Source: Anaeromyces robustus
Lineage: Eukaryota > Neocallimastigomycota > Neocallimastigomycetes > Neocallimastigales > Neocallimastigaceae
Reading direction: 5' to 3'
DNA length: 64,000 nucleotides
Assembly: GCA_002104895.1 (NCBI GenBank)
Contig: MCFG01000064.1
Location: forward strand, 90,001-154,000
Every line of letters starts with the position of its first letter. Within the stretch, counting starts at the first letter, position 1. Of this stretch, positions 50,574 to 63,959 are shown one piece after another. The notes under the pieces were generated by a model that saw nothing but the letters and a program-made list of their open reading frames with translations, ran no database searches and had not been told where the DNA came from. Made by a program: the position numbers and the translations under genes.

Positions 50574-51580
50574 GAAAAAAAATAAATTGAATAAATCAAA
50601 AAAAATTTTTTTTTTAATGATCATAAAAAGATAAATATAAAAATAATAATAATAATAATAATAATAAAAATAAAAATAAAAAATAATTTACCTATTTTTT
50701 TATTAACATTCTCAATATATGAAGCATTATTAGTTGTTTCGGTAGAAGATGGATCATTTAATATATTAACATTAGAAGTACCTTCATCCTTTATGAATGA
50801 AGAATGATTTTCATTATTAGATTCGTCATTATCAAATTCATTCCCTTTAGTATTTCTATTATTTAATTCTTCAGTAGTTAAAAATTTATTATTTTCATCT
50901 GGTGTATAAATAAAATGAGCTATACCAAAATTGACATCTAAAACACATTCACCATCACTACCTAAATGAGGGAAGAAACGTTGTTTATGTAAAATATTTT
51001 CTGAAAGTGTTTGAATAAATTTTCCATTTAAAGTAAAGAAAATATTACCATTGGAAGGATAGTAACCAATACCAACAGTGTCACCTTCTTTAATTACCTG
51101 TGCATATGCAACTACACTACCATTAGCATAAATTAAACCAGAATTATTGTAACCAACTCCTCCTGATGATGTTCCAGGAAGATCTGTTAATAAATAACTA
51201 GATAAACCTAAACCAAAATAAATATTACTATCTTTATTTTTAACTAATGTAATTTCATAATAGTAAAATTCTTTAGAAATACAAAAAGGTTTACTGTAAT
51301 AAAATGGAAGTTGAGTTTGAGTTGAGACCTTTTTTCCTTTTTTGTTTTGAAATCTTAACTGTTGAATACCGTTATTTTGAACATATGAATAAACTAATAT
51401 ATTATGAGATAAATAAGAATTTGTTTTTGAATCCTCTACCATAAGAAATTTCCATGGACATGCTCTTTTTTTAATTTCTTTATATTGTTTCTTAGTAATG
51501 TCATACGGATTTTCAAAATTTCCACTTGACTTTATTCCTTTTTTTTTATTCTTATTTTTCAATATTTTTAACATACCCAT
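48535..51580 (-). CDS. SPRY-domain protein with long Asn/Ser-rich tail, 2 exons, 909 aa
   Basis: Exons on the minus strand: 50692-51580 and 48535-50375, joined across a GTAAAT...TTTTAG intron in frame. The SPRY domain spans about residues 104-222: EFYYYEITLVKNKDSNIYFGL (quoted in parts: FYYYEITLV, IYFGLGLSS), GYNNSGLIYANGSVV, EGDTVGIGYYPSNGNIFFTLNG, FFPHLGSDGECVLDVNFG. This GxGL, D(T/V)(V/I)G.G, FFT.NG pattern is close to the SPRY of RanBP9/10 and the yeast Rsp5 adaptors Ssh4/Ear1. No transmembrane segment is seen, which speaks against Ssh4/Ear1 themselves. From residue about 300 to the end the protein is Asn/Ser-rich, with poly-Asn and repeated NPF and SPxx motifs (for example NNPFNTPTSP) near the C-terminus; NPF motifs bind EH domains in endocytosis. 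A ubiquitin-ligase or trafficking adaptor is likely, but the exact orthologue is unclear. Confidence 0.82.
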
Positions 51581-54500
51581 TGTTATTATTTTATATGTTC
51601 TTTAAATATAGTTTTAATATTACTTAAAGTATTATATTGGTATTTTATTTAATAACGATGAATTATTACTTTATTATTATTTATTATTATTTTTTTATTT
51701 TTTTTTTAAATTTTATTTTCAAGTGTTTTTATATCTTTTTATTTTTTCTTTTATTCTTATTTTTATTTTTACTTTTATTTTTATTTTTACTTTTATTTTA
51801 TTTTTTTTTTATAATTTTATAATTTTATTCTACTCTTTAAAAATAATAATTCAATAAATTGTTTGTTATCAAAACGTCTAATTATTTTTATTATTATTTA
51901 CTATTGATTATTAGTATTAGTATTAGTATTGAAATAAAGAATATTAATATTTTACATTAAAAATTTTTATTTAATAATAATACTATAAATATTTGAATAT
52001 TATATTTAGATTATTAAATAAAAATAATATCTTAAATAATCATTAAAAAAGAAAAAAAAATAAAAAAAACTAAAAGAATATAGGTAAAAAAAACTTTTCA
52101 TATATTAGGAAGTCTTTAATTTTCCTTTATTCTTTTTTTTTTTTTTTACTTTGTTTTGTTTTGTTTTTTTATTTGTTTTTTTTTTTTTTTCTTGTTTTAA
52201 TTTTTATTTAATATTTTTTTATTCCTAATTAAATAATTTATAAACCAGTTATCAATAATTATATATATATTAATGTAATAAAAAAAATCAAATTTATTTA
52301 AATATAAAATTTTTTCCCTTAAAATTATAATACAATTCTTTCTAGTTATTATGTTTTTTATAATTTAATGAAATTAGTAATTTTATTTTTTCCAATTTAA
52401 AGTCTTAACATTACTTTTTTTTTCTTGTTTATTAACTTATTTGTCAATTTTAAAATTTTAAATATAAAAAAGTTTTATGAGTTATTATTAAAAAATAAAT
52501 TATTATTCAATTTCCTTTTCCTAGTCTTAATTTATGAAAATAAATTATTATATTAATTTTTATCTTTTTTTTTAAGAAATAAATAATTTCATTACATAAA
52601 TAACTTTAAAATTAATAATACAAAATTAAATAATGTTACTGATTTTTTTTATATATCAATGTTATATTTGAAATAAAAAAGATTAAATAATTATAATTAT
52701 TAAATCTTTGAAATATAACTTATAATTAACTATGAAAATATACAATAAGTTAAAAGATAACTTTAAATTATCGTTATTCTTTTTTGTCTTCCTTTTTTTT
52801 TTAAAAAAAAAAAAAAAAAAGCAATTATTATAGAAAGAATCAATATATATATAACTAATTGAAATAAAAAAAAGAAAAAAAAAACAATAAAGAAAAAATT
52901 TCTTAATTAAAAATTTTCTTTATTTACTTTAATTGTTTTTCATTCTTTTTTTTTTTTTATAATATTTTTATTTTATTTTATTATACTTAAAGAAAAAGTT
53001 CTCTTTCCATTTATTTATTGTTTATTTATATTAAATTATAATTTATCCATACCATATTAAAAAAAATTTATATTTAATATTATAAATTCAATGTATATTA
53101 TTATAATTAACTTTATTTGTTAATATTTTTATAAATTATTAATTTTTTTCTATAATATTTATATATACTTTTTTGTTTATTGTAGCCAAAAAATTTTTAA
53201 AAGCATACCTATATTATGCTTTTGTATCAATATATTACTATTGTTATTAAATAACATTAATTAACATATATTTAGTGTTATTTTTTAACTTTTATTTATT
53301 GTTATTAATATATTAATATTTTTATTATATAATAAACAGCTTTACTTTTTTTTTTTATTCTTAAAGAATAATCATAATAAATAAAAATAAAAAAATTAAT
53401 ATATATTCATAAATAAAGGTATATTATATAAAACATATAAAACTGTTGTATTATTATTGTTGTTATTGTTGTTATTATTATTATTATTACTATTACTATT
53501 ATTATTTATTATTATTTATTATTATTTTTTATTATTATTATTGTTGTTGTTGTTGTTATTATTAATAATAAATAATAATAATAGTTAATAATAATAATTA
53601 ATTATAATAATAAAAATTAATAATAATAATAAATAATTTAATATTAATAATAATTAATTATTATTAATTGTTTCTCTTTAGAACTACATTTCTGTACATA
53701 TAATTATCAATTCATTTAATTTCCAAATTAAATTTTGAGTAAATAGAAAATGAAATAAATTAAACACAAAATATAGAAAATACAATTTAATTAATTTTTA
53801 ATCAATACTAATATAATACAATATAATTGTAATATATTACACATAAAATAATATTTAAAATTAATTAATTTTAACTTGAATTTTATTAATTAAAATTTTG
53901 TTGTAGAAAACAGAAAATTAAAACAATAATATATTATAAAACATAAACAAAATTAATATGAAGAAAAAATTATATACATTATATCATATTATATAATATT
54001 ATTTCTTTTTTTTTATAAAATATAATATAAACAATTTTTATATAATATAATACCTAATAATTTACTTATAAATATATAAATATATAAATATATAAATATA
54101 TAAAATTATATAATATAAAATATAAAAAAAAAAAACAATGACATATAAATATAATATATTAAAAATATATTAAATACCAAAAAATAATATTCTTTAATAA
54201 TTTCATATGTATATATTATGACAAATTAACCATATATAGTAAGAACTGAAAGTTAAAAAAATGTTTTATATTTTTAAAATTATTTATAATATTCTAAATT
54301 CTAAATTATTTTTTAATGATTTATTTTATATTTATTTATTTAATCTAAAAAATTAAATATAATTAAGCTTTTTTTCATGGAAAAAAAAATCAAAGGTGAT
54401 ACAAATTCTTTATATATAACTTTATAAATTATATATATGTATAGCCAATCATATCATCTTTATCATTTACTTAGAATCCACCAGACATAAATTAACAATA

Positions 54501-55709
54501 TTTTTTAAATGGTCATATAACATTAAGATAAAATAAATACTAATATGATAAATTTTAAATGTGAGTCTACATTATTATTATTATTATGATAAATTTTAAA
54601 AGTTTAATTATTTACTCCCAGAATTAAAGAAATATATGTTACAATTTTATATATTTCATTAATTAAATAAATAAAAAAAAAATACCAAATATTATTAAAA
54701 TTAATCCTTAAATAATTGAAAATACTATAATTTCATTATTAATTTTTTGAAAACTATTAATTAATTAACAATATTTTGATTAATACTTCTTCAAAAAATA
54801 AAAGTTGTGTTAATTACCTTTTTTTTATTATTATTATATAATAAAAATTCATTACTTAATACAATCATTTTAGAGTATTAATGTTTTTATTACTTTTTTT
54901 TTTTTTTGTTGATATATTATTGTTTAAAATGTGGTTATTCTTTTCTTTATTAATTATAATTGTATATTGATTTCAAATAAAAATTTAATAAATTAGACCT
55001 GGCATAACTTTAATAGATATAATTATAATTATGAAGGTTTTTATCCATTTGAAAGCAAATATTCTAATATTTTCCAAAACTATTTTTTAATATTTATTTA
55101 TTAACTTATATTATATATACTTTCTTTAGTCATAAAATTTATTTTTAGATACTTAATAAATTTGACATATAATAAAGATTAGTACATTTATTCCTTAAAA
55201 AGATACATTTAAAAATATAGATATATTAAGAAAATCTTTTGTAAGATTTTAATAATAAATTAACAAATAAAATTAATGTAACTGCCAAAGACTATACTAT
55301 TTTTCAAAATTCTGCTTTTTATATATATATATATATTTGTATTATTTTTTTTATATTAAATTATTTTCCATTTTTATTAATATCTTAATAAAATCCAAAA
55401 AAAAAAATAAAGAAAAAAAAAACTATTAATTTCAAAATTTTAATTTTCTAAATATTTCGAAATTTCATTTTAATTTCAATTTTTACTATATATATTTAAA
55501 TAAAATATATAATATTTTAATAATATTAATAAATAAAAGAAAAAAAAAAATAAAAGTACCTATATATATATATGTTAAACTTTTATCGTTTGTAAATTTT
55601 CCAAAAATTTCAAAATTTATATTTTTATTTTATTTATTTATTTTTTTTTTTTTAATGTACATATTATTTAAATAGTATACATTAATTAATAACATATATA
55701 AACTAAATA
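51581..55709. other. Intergenic desert, no supportable gene
   Basis: The 4.1 kb hold A/T homopolymers, TTA/TTG trinucleotide runs (53450-53560) and TA runs. The first 250 bases, T-rich with TTTTA repeats (51720-51830), are the promoter side of the SPRY gene. Patches at 54430-54500 and 54985-55315 have short protein-like runs on one strand, but nothing long or recognisable. Confidence 0.65.
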
Positions 55710-56424
55710 TTAAACTTTTATTATTTTTAAATCTTCATCACTTGAATCTTTCTTATCATTTTTAAAACAAAAACAAATAACACCTATAATCATAAGTGTT
55801 ATCCCAATTACAATTATTATTCTAAATATATATCCTGAAATAATACCATCTTCCTTAAAAATTCCAATCAGATCACTAAATAATACAAGAAGCCAGGGTA
55901 TTGCTGATACAATGACAAGTACTATTGAAATAAACTTCATACGTTTTTTATTTTTCTTATATGTACAAACACAGCAACATAAAGATAAAGCTAAAGTTAG
56001 ATAAAATGGTACAAAGATCATCATTATAAATGCTCCTCCCCATTCACAAGTGCTATGACAACCACTGTCATCTGGTATACCACAAATTCTATCGCTTTTA
56101 TTATACTTTTCACAATTAAAAGAAGAGCAATCTCTATTAGATTTACATTTATCACCTACAGGTAAACCACATTGTCTTTTATAACCTTTTGGGTCCCCAA
56201 AAACAGGTCCACTATGAACAGTACGAACATAAAGGCATTGAACAATCGGGTTAGCTTCATTAAAAGAACAATGACCTTTAATGCATTTATTGGATAAACA
56301 TTCTGAATCAGAAGTACAGCTTTTACTAGTACAAAGTTCTAAATCAATATCTTTAGAAGAGCAAGTGTCAGATATGTATGTTACATTTACTCCTTCTTTA
56401 TTTGGAATTATAACAGTGCCTAAA

Positions 56425-56458
<34 letters not shown>

Positions 56459-56588
56459 TGCATGGAACACATATATCATCCTTACAATATTCACATCCAT
56501 AATAATACTCATATGATGCGTAAGTGGTAGTAAATAATAAAGTTATATAGATAAAAGAAAATAAATATCGGTTATACATTCTATTCAT
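55710..56588 (-). CDS. Cys-rich surface protein with three membrane helices, 292 aa
   Basis: A signal peptide (residues 1-24, LFSFIYITLLFTTTYA) precedes a Cys-rich ectodomain (about 32-182) with around 20 cysteines in motifs such as CEYCKDDICVPC, CTSDSECLSNKCIKGHC, CGLPVGDKCKSNRDCSSFNC and GCHSTCEWGG. A poly-Asn run (45-54) interrupts the first module. Three hydrophobic helices follow (about 186-209, 218-241, 251-275) and a charged tail DKKDSSDEDLK. The repeated x-C-x(5)-C-x(4)-C spacing (CTSDSECLSNKC, CKSNRDCSSFNC) resembles the small disulphide repeats of Dickkopf-type or fungal and protist surface proteins. No family is recognised. The gene has no intron. A decayed tandem copy lies 0.8 kb upstream, showing that this is a locally duplicated family. 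Confidence 0.78.
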
Positions 56589-57365
56589 TTATTTATTTTA
56601 TTGTTTATTATTTGAAATATTTATAACTGTATTAAGCCAAAAATATTTTAATCATACTTTTTTTTTATTCGTTTTTTTTTTTTTTTTTTTTTTGAGAAAA
56701 AAAATTTCTTGGAAATATTACTCCTTTTATATAAAAGTATTTTCTTTTGTTATTTCATATATTTTTTTTTTATGGAATATATTTTATTGTGTAATAAAAT
56801 TTTAATTTATAATATTAATTTTTATTGGTTGAAATAGGGGTTTCCCATTTCACCAAGTTACTTTTTTTGTGGCTAAATAAAATATGTATACATTATTTTA
56901 TTTATTTTTTTATTTTATTTATTTATTATTATTATTATTCATTATTCATTATTTATTATTTATTATTTATTTATTATTCATTAAAATAAAATAATTACAT
57001 TTTTAATATGGCGTATATTTTAAAAAGTGTAAATTTATGTATATTAAGTTGATGAAACATCCGTTGAAATATGTTTTTAACAATTATTGAAAATACAAAA
57101 ACTAGATTCATATAAAAAAAAAAAAAAAGAAGAAAGACTTTATTTTATTTGTTTATCTATTTAATATAATCATTATATTATTTTCTATTTATATTATATC
57201 GAAAAGATTTCAATTTTTTTTTTCTTGAAATCTAAAAATTTCAAAATTCCAAACTTTTTTTTCACTTTAATTTTTTAATATTTTAATTTTTATTTTTTTA
57301 TTTATTTTTATTAATATGCATATAATTTAAACTTTATTATATTAATTATATATATATATTGTATT
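56589..57365. other. Promoter region of the Cys-rich gene and spacer to its decayed copy
   Basis: The 777 bases are A+T with TTTATTATT-type runs at 56921-56990. The patch 56830-56880, with GGGGTTTCCC, is the only sequence of raised G+C. No gene is seen. Confidence 0.65.
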
Positions 57366-58095
57366 TTACTTTAAACTATCATTGCTTGAATCTTTCTCTT
57401 TAACTTTACAATAAAAACATATAAAATATACAATAATAACTGTAATTACAATTAAAATTATAATTTCATATATATATATTCTGATATATCACCATCTTCA
57501 CCAAAAATCAGTTAATATCATATATTAATTTTAATAATCCAAGGAACGATAACTATTATTGCAATATATTTAATACATTTTCCATATATACGATGTTTAT
57601 GAAAAGCATAAAAATAACAACTTAAAATTGAATATATAATTACATATATTGGTATAGCAGACATAACTGCGATAGCTGCTCCCCGATCACATGCGCTATG
57701 ACAACTATTATTATTCATTGGTTCTCCACAAAAACCTGATCATCCACTAAATCTTTTACAATTAAAGAGAAGAGCATTCTTTATCAAATTCGCATTCATA
57801 ACCTTTAAGTAAACCACAATGCTCTTTGTAACCTTTTGCATCCCCCAAAAACAGGATTACTATAAATCTTACGAACAGTTTGACATTGAACATCTGGATT
57901 ATTTTCATCAAAAAAAACAATAACCTTTATAACATTTATTGGATAAACATTCTGAACTAGCAGTACAGTTTTTAGTAGACCAAAAACCTAAATTAATACT
58001 TTTAGAAGAACAGACTTCAGTTATGTATGTTACTCCTTCTTCATTTGGAATTATAACAGTACCAAAATAAATACGAAAATTATATAGAACACATA
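57366..58095 (-). pseudogene. Decayed tandem copy of the Cys-rich membrane protein gene
   Basis: On the minus strand the copy preserves, across changing frames, the same blocks as the intact neighbour: GTVIIPNEEG, SSECLSNKC, the NNNSCHSACDRGAA start of the membrane region (open frame 57518-57718 on the minus strand), and the tail KEKDSSNDSLK. Stops and frameshifts break it in several places, including a stop just before the CHSAC block, and the signal peptide and first Cys module are absent or unrecognisable. It is therefore a pseudogene from a tandem duplication of host sequence. Both copies have the same orientation. Confidence 0.82.
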
Positions 58096-58736
58096 TAAAT
58101 GTATATCAATAAATATGTAAAATATTTTAAAGAGTAAATGTAATTTTCAATAACAATTTATAATAATAATTTTATATATACTATATGTTATATTTAATTA
58201 ATTTTTTATTTATTTATTTATATATATATAAATTAAAAAAATTAATTAATGAAAAATAATGAAATAAAAATAAAAAAAAAAAAAAACAAGATTAAATGAA
58301 TAATTAGTATAACTTTTAATAAGAACCTATTATTTGACAAAACCAAATAGATAGAATATAGTTAGATAAACAGAATATATAAATAATATATTAATAACTG
58401 ATTAAATGTATAAATAAATATAAATAAATTTAAATATTTATATTCGATAAGATTTAAAAATAAACTATTAAAAATGTTTTAATAAATTAAAATGCAATAA
58501 AAAATTAAAAAAGAAAAATAAAAAAATACTTTAAATTTCAATATTTAATAAATTGAAACAAATGTCAATACAATGCAGTAATGAATTATTTAAAATAATA
58601 CGAAAAAGGAAAACAATTCATGTAATATTTAATAGATTGTATATATATAAATATATATTTAAAAAAAAAAAAAAATATAGTTTAGTATGCCACATTTTGA
58701 ACTTTCAAAAATTTCATATTGAACTGTCTTAAAAAA

Positions 58737-58767
<31 letters not shown>

Positions 58768-58913
58768 ATATGAAACAATGTAATATTTTTATTTATTTTT
58801 TATATAATATATAGATGTTTGGTACTTTATATTAAAAATATATTACCAACATATATATTAAAAAGAAAAAAAATTTATTTATTTATTTATTTATTTATTA
58901 TTAAATCAATACA

Positions 58914-58921
58914 TTTAATAA

Positions 58922-58961
<40 letters not shown>

Positions 58962-59110
58962 AAATAAATAAATAAATAAATAAATAATAAATAAATAAAT
59001 AAATAAATAAATAATAAATAAATAAATAAATAAATAAATAATAAATAAATAATAAATAAATAAATAATAAATAAATAAATAAATAAATAATAAATAATAA
59101 TAAATAAATA
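58914..59110. repeat. Compound TAAA/TAA minisatellite
   Basis: Runs of four to six TAAA units are separated by single TAA units at semi-regular intervals over about 200 bases, a higher-order period of roughly 20 to 30. Confidence 0.85.
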
Positions 59111-59422
59111 AACAAATAATTAAATAATTAATAAATAAGAAATATACTAATAATATTACAATAATTATTATAATTAATAGTACTTTTTTTTGAATCGACT
59201 TTTTTTTTACACAACTTGCTTAACTTTTTTTTTTTTTTAAAAAAAAAAAAACGATTTTATTGGTTTTTAATAAATAATAAATCTTGTAATAGATGATTAC
59301 AAAGTATTTTAAAAAAGTTTAAATATGTATTATTACATTAAATTGTATAAATTATTATTATTATTATTATTATTCTATCATTAATAATATATTTATTGAT
59401 GATAGGAATCAGTCATTAATAT

Positions 59423-59454
<32 letters not shown>

Positions 59455-62400
59455 AAATAAAATTCAAAATAAAAGTCAGCTTATACATCAACATTTTTCC
59501 TATGATTTTTTTAAACTAATACAACTTTAATTATAATTAAATTATAAATAATAGGATTATTTTTTGATTATTTATTTATTTATTTATTTTTTTATTTATT
59601 TTATATTTATTTATTTATTTATAAATTATATATTCATTTATTTATTGATTGATTTATTAATTTATTATAATTTATAATTAATAAGTTTTATATATATTTT
59701 ATTTATATTGACAATTTATTTTATAATATATATAATTTTTTATACTTATACAAATATAAATATTAAAATTAAACTTTAATATTATGTTAATCAATATCAA
59801 ATGATATTAATTACTTAAAAAATAGGATTATAGTTATACTTAACATATATTATTAATATATTGGCTTTTCTATTAATTAATTTAAATTATTATACTGTTT
59901 CATATATAATAGTATATTATATGTATTTTAACAATATAAATATATATTAAATTAACCATATTACATAATTTTAAAAATTTTTATTATAGAATAATGCTAA
60001 AATAAATTAAAAATAGATAATAAAAGCTGCCAATTCAATATAATATGTAATATAATCTAATATATAATATTATATATAAATTAGTTTTATGTAGTAATAT
60101 ATAATATATTAAAATATATTATAATATATTATATAGAATATGTATAATATAAAACAACTCAAATATATGAACTATATGGAATATACAAAATACAATACTT
60201 GTATATATATACATATATTATTTAAAATTTCTTAATTTAGTAATAAAATATATATATAAAAATTATATACAATTATTATATATAATTTTTTTATCGATAA
60301 ATAATTCATTAATTATAGAAAAAGAATAAAACAAAAAATATATATATTTAAATATACTATTAATATAATCTTAATAACAATTTATATATTATTCATATTA
60401 TCATATTATATTATATTTCGTAATATAATAAGTAAATAAATAAATATTATATAAATAAATATAAATAAATAAGTTAATAAATAAAAAAAAAGTATCTATA
60501 AATTAATTAATTTTATATATATATAAGATTTTCCTTTTTTTTTTTTCTGTTAAATTTTTTTTTAAAATTTTAATGATGATAAAAATTATTGTATTTTAAA
60601 TAAATATAATTTTTTTATAATAGTATTTCTAAGGTAGATAAATAGTTAAGAACATAAAGAAAAGGCCCATAAAAAAAAGAAAAAAAGCTTTTAATAACTT
60701 TTTAATAAAGTTAATTAAATAGTTCATAACGTTCTTTTCTAAAAGAAATATAAAGAAATAGGAATAGTAAAAATTAAAATAAATTACTTTTATTTTAATT
60801 TAAATAAACAAAATTTTTTTTAAATAAAAAGAGACATTTTATGGTAATGATTAATATGAATATAAAATAAAAAGTTTAAATATTCTTATAATATAATATT
60901 AATAGCTAACGTTTTAATATTCTTATATTACTTATTAATATTTAAATAAAAAAAAAATTTTATAAAAAGTCCTTTTTTATTTTTTTTTTTAAATAAAAAA
61001 AAATTGTTCAAAATAATTAAACAAACCAAACAAAAACACCAATACAAATCATAATAATCCCTCAATTAAATAGTATTTACTATTTATTCAACAAACAAAA
61101 AAAATTTTTTATTAACATTTTATTTTTATATTAACTTCATTTTTTTTTTTTTTTTTAAGAAAAGTTAAAAAAAAAAAAAAGAGAATATCAAAATTAAAAA
61201 TAAATAATAATAAAAAATCCTAAATCAATTAAACAAAATCAATTAATCAATATTTATATTGGTTAAAATTTTTTTTATCCCTTACCAATTAAAAATATTA
61301 AAGGTTCCTTTTTAATATTATAAATTAAATTAGAAGCAGTTAATATACTAAAACTTTTTTTTTACAATTTTTAACAAAATGATTTCAAAATTTTGATATG
61401 AAAAATAAAAAAAAAGGTGTGCCAAAGTTATATTTAGCACTATAGAACAATAAAAATAAAAAATAAAAAGACAATAAATCGTATTAAATTATTAATACAA
61501 ATACAAATAATATTTAAATATAAGTTTTTTTTTAATATAGATTAATTTATTTATTAAAACTAAATTAATTTTTTTTAAAATAACAATAAAAAAGCAAACA
61601 AAAACAAAAATAAATAAAAATGAATTTCAAATAACATAAAATAATTCAATTTAATTCAAATTTAATATACAATAAAAATTTAATAAAAAAAAACTTTTTT
61701 TTATAAAAAAAAGTACAAAATAAAACTTAAATTAATAAAAGAATAAAAATCCAACAATTATTTAAATAAACTAATAAATTAAACAAAAATAACATAAAAT
61801 TAAAAAAAAAACACACTCAAAAAAAAAAATCTATTTAAAAATTATAAAAAAGTAAAAAAGGTAAAATATTTTTTTTTAATATTTATATGATATTATTGAA
61901 ATATTTAAATTTTACAATAGTATAGAGATAAAAATATTTTCTTTAAAACGATAAAGTACTTATTTGCTTTATATTTAAAAGATAATAGCTTTTTCATTTT
62001 TCAACTTTTTGACATTTTATATCATACATAAATATTTCAACATTTTATATATTTAAATATATATAAATTTCATAACTTAAAAAAATTTAAATTTCATAAT
62101 TAAAAAGGTAGTATAAAAATTATATAGTGAAATAAACCCTCAATTGAAAAAGAAAAAAAGGAAGAAAATAAAATAATATTTATATATTTTTTTATTACTT
62201 GTCAATTTTTTATTTTTCAATATTTAAAGGTAATTTAAATTATTTTATCTTTTTAAATAGTTATTTCTTTTTTTTTATAAATTTATTAAAAAATCGACAT
62301 CAATTTATTTAATATTTTAATAGTAAAAATTAAAAATTTATGATAAATCTTTTTTTTTTATTAATTTAAATATTAATTTATTAATCGTTTAAAAATAACA

Positions 62401-63734
62401 CTTCAACTTTATAAATCTTTTACCCTACCCTTATAATGTTAAAATTAGATAATTATTTTTTTATAAATTTACTTAATTAAGACAAGACATATCAAAAATT
62501 TTTATTTATTAAAAAGTAATATATTTGACCCTTTAATAAATATATTTTAGAAAATAAATAAATAATTTTATATTTATTTTTGAAAATAGTTTTTTTATTT
62601 TTTTTTATTAATTTACAGTAAATAGAAAAAGAAAAAGAAAAATTATTATAAAAACATAAAATAATATAAATTAAATAATAAATATTAAAAACAACAAAAA
62701 TAAAAAAAAATTAAAAATAATAGTAAGAAATAATGGAAATCCTAAAAGATTATTAATAAGAATAACTTTTAGATATCTTATTATTTCATTTAGTAAATAA
62801 TTAAATATAAACAAATATTATTTTTAATTTTTTTCTTTCAAAATCATATTAAAAAAAAACTCACCCAATAAAGAAATTTAAAGAAAAAAAATAAATTATA
62901 AAATTTATAATATTAAAATATATATAGCAATTCATTTCAATTATTTTTATTTTATTTTGACAATTAAATAAAATACAAAAAGTATATATCTCAAAAATAT
63001 AAGCCAATTGTTAATAAAACTCTTTTTCATATAAATTTATAATATATTTGTAAATTGAGATAATTTGGAAAAATTGTCATAAAAAATTAAAAATAAATTC
63101 GTAATAATAGTGAAGAATTATATTACAAAATTATTTTTAATTTTAGAATTTACAAATATATATATTTGTTTGAAAAAAAAAATTGTATAAAATCCAAATT
63201 TTTATATATAGTATAATCAAATCAAAAAAAAAAAAATTATTTGAGTAAATATATTTTTAAAGAAAATAAAGAGAGAAGATTACTAAACAAATAAAGCAAA
63301 TCTATTATAATCTAAAAAAAAAAATAAGAAATTTAATTGATATTCTTATTTTTTGCTTCTCTTTTAATTTTTATTCAATCAATATATTCTACCAAAACAA
63401 TTTCGCAAATATAATCAATAGATATAAAAATATTTTTTATAATTATTATTATAAACTTAAAAAAATATTTTATAATATATTGATTAAACAAAAAAAAAAT
63501 TAAAAAAAGAAAAAAAGATTTAAAATTATTTAATATACGTTTATATATTTAGCATTTATTTTTTATATTTTAAAAAATTATGAAATATATTCAAAAGTAA
63601 AAACTGAATTACTTGTGTATCAGCGATTATTTTTCTATTTTATAATTTTTATTTTATTTAATAATAAATTACTAAACAATATATTTAAATATAAAAATTT
63701 TTATTTAAAAAAGCCAAAAAAAATTAAAAATTAA

Positions 63735-63840
63735 AATTAAAAAAAGTCCAAAAAAAAATCAAAAAAAAAAAAAAATCAAAAAAAAAATCAAAAAATCAAA
63801 AAAAAAAAAAATCAAAAAATATAAAAAAAATCAAAAAAAA
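63735..63840. promoter_or_regulatory. A-tract with phased TCAAAAA units upstream of a start codon
   Basis: About nine TC dinucleotides interrupt an A tract at irregular 8- to 19-base spacing. The block ends about 120 bases before the ATG at 63960. Long A-tracts exclude nucleosomes and often mark fungal promoters; this is an inference from composition. Confidence 0.4.
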
Positions 63841-63959
63841 AAAAAAAAATTAAAAAAATATAAACAAAACTAAAAAAAAAAAACCAAAAATTTAAAAATA
63901 TTAGAAATCTATAATTAAAACATTAAACTTTTTTACTTTTTTTTAATTAAACATATAAA

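Larger units (their letters stand above)
58096..63959. other. Right-hand desert, microsatellites, no gene
   Basis: TAAA runs occur at 58737-58770 and 58914-59110, the latter with a TAA punctuation every 20 to 30 bases. Homopolymer A runs lie at 59427-59453. From about 60900 onwards the plus strand is increasingly A-rich with C (CAAAA, CAATTA) and poor in G, ending in a tract of TCAAAAAAA repeats (63735-63840). That leads into the start codon at 63960, so it is probably the long promoter and leader of the gene beyond the edge. No coding or RNA gene is visible. Confidence 0.7.

Noticed and set aside
55288-55298. AAGACTATACT, identical to the 5' end of U3 snoRNA
   Set aside because: The following sequence lacks the conserved GGGATCATTTCTATAG segment and boxes C', B, C and D; an 11-base match alone is insufficient.
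54985-55315. Short Tyr/Asn/Phe-rich protein-like runs on the plus strand
   Set aside because: Fragments of under 40 codons in different frames, no recognisable family; chance in A+T sequence cannot be excluded.
57518-57718. 66-codon minus-strand frame considered as a small independent membrane protein
   Set aside because: It aligns with the CHSTC membrane region of the neighbouring Cys-rich gene and is one surviving piece of its decayed duplicate.
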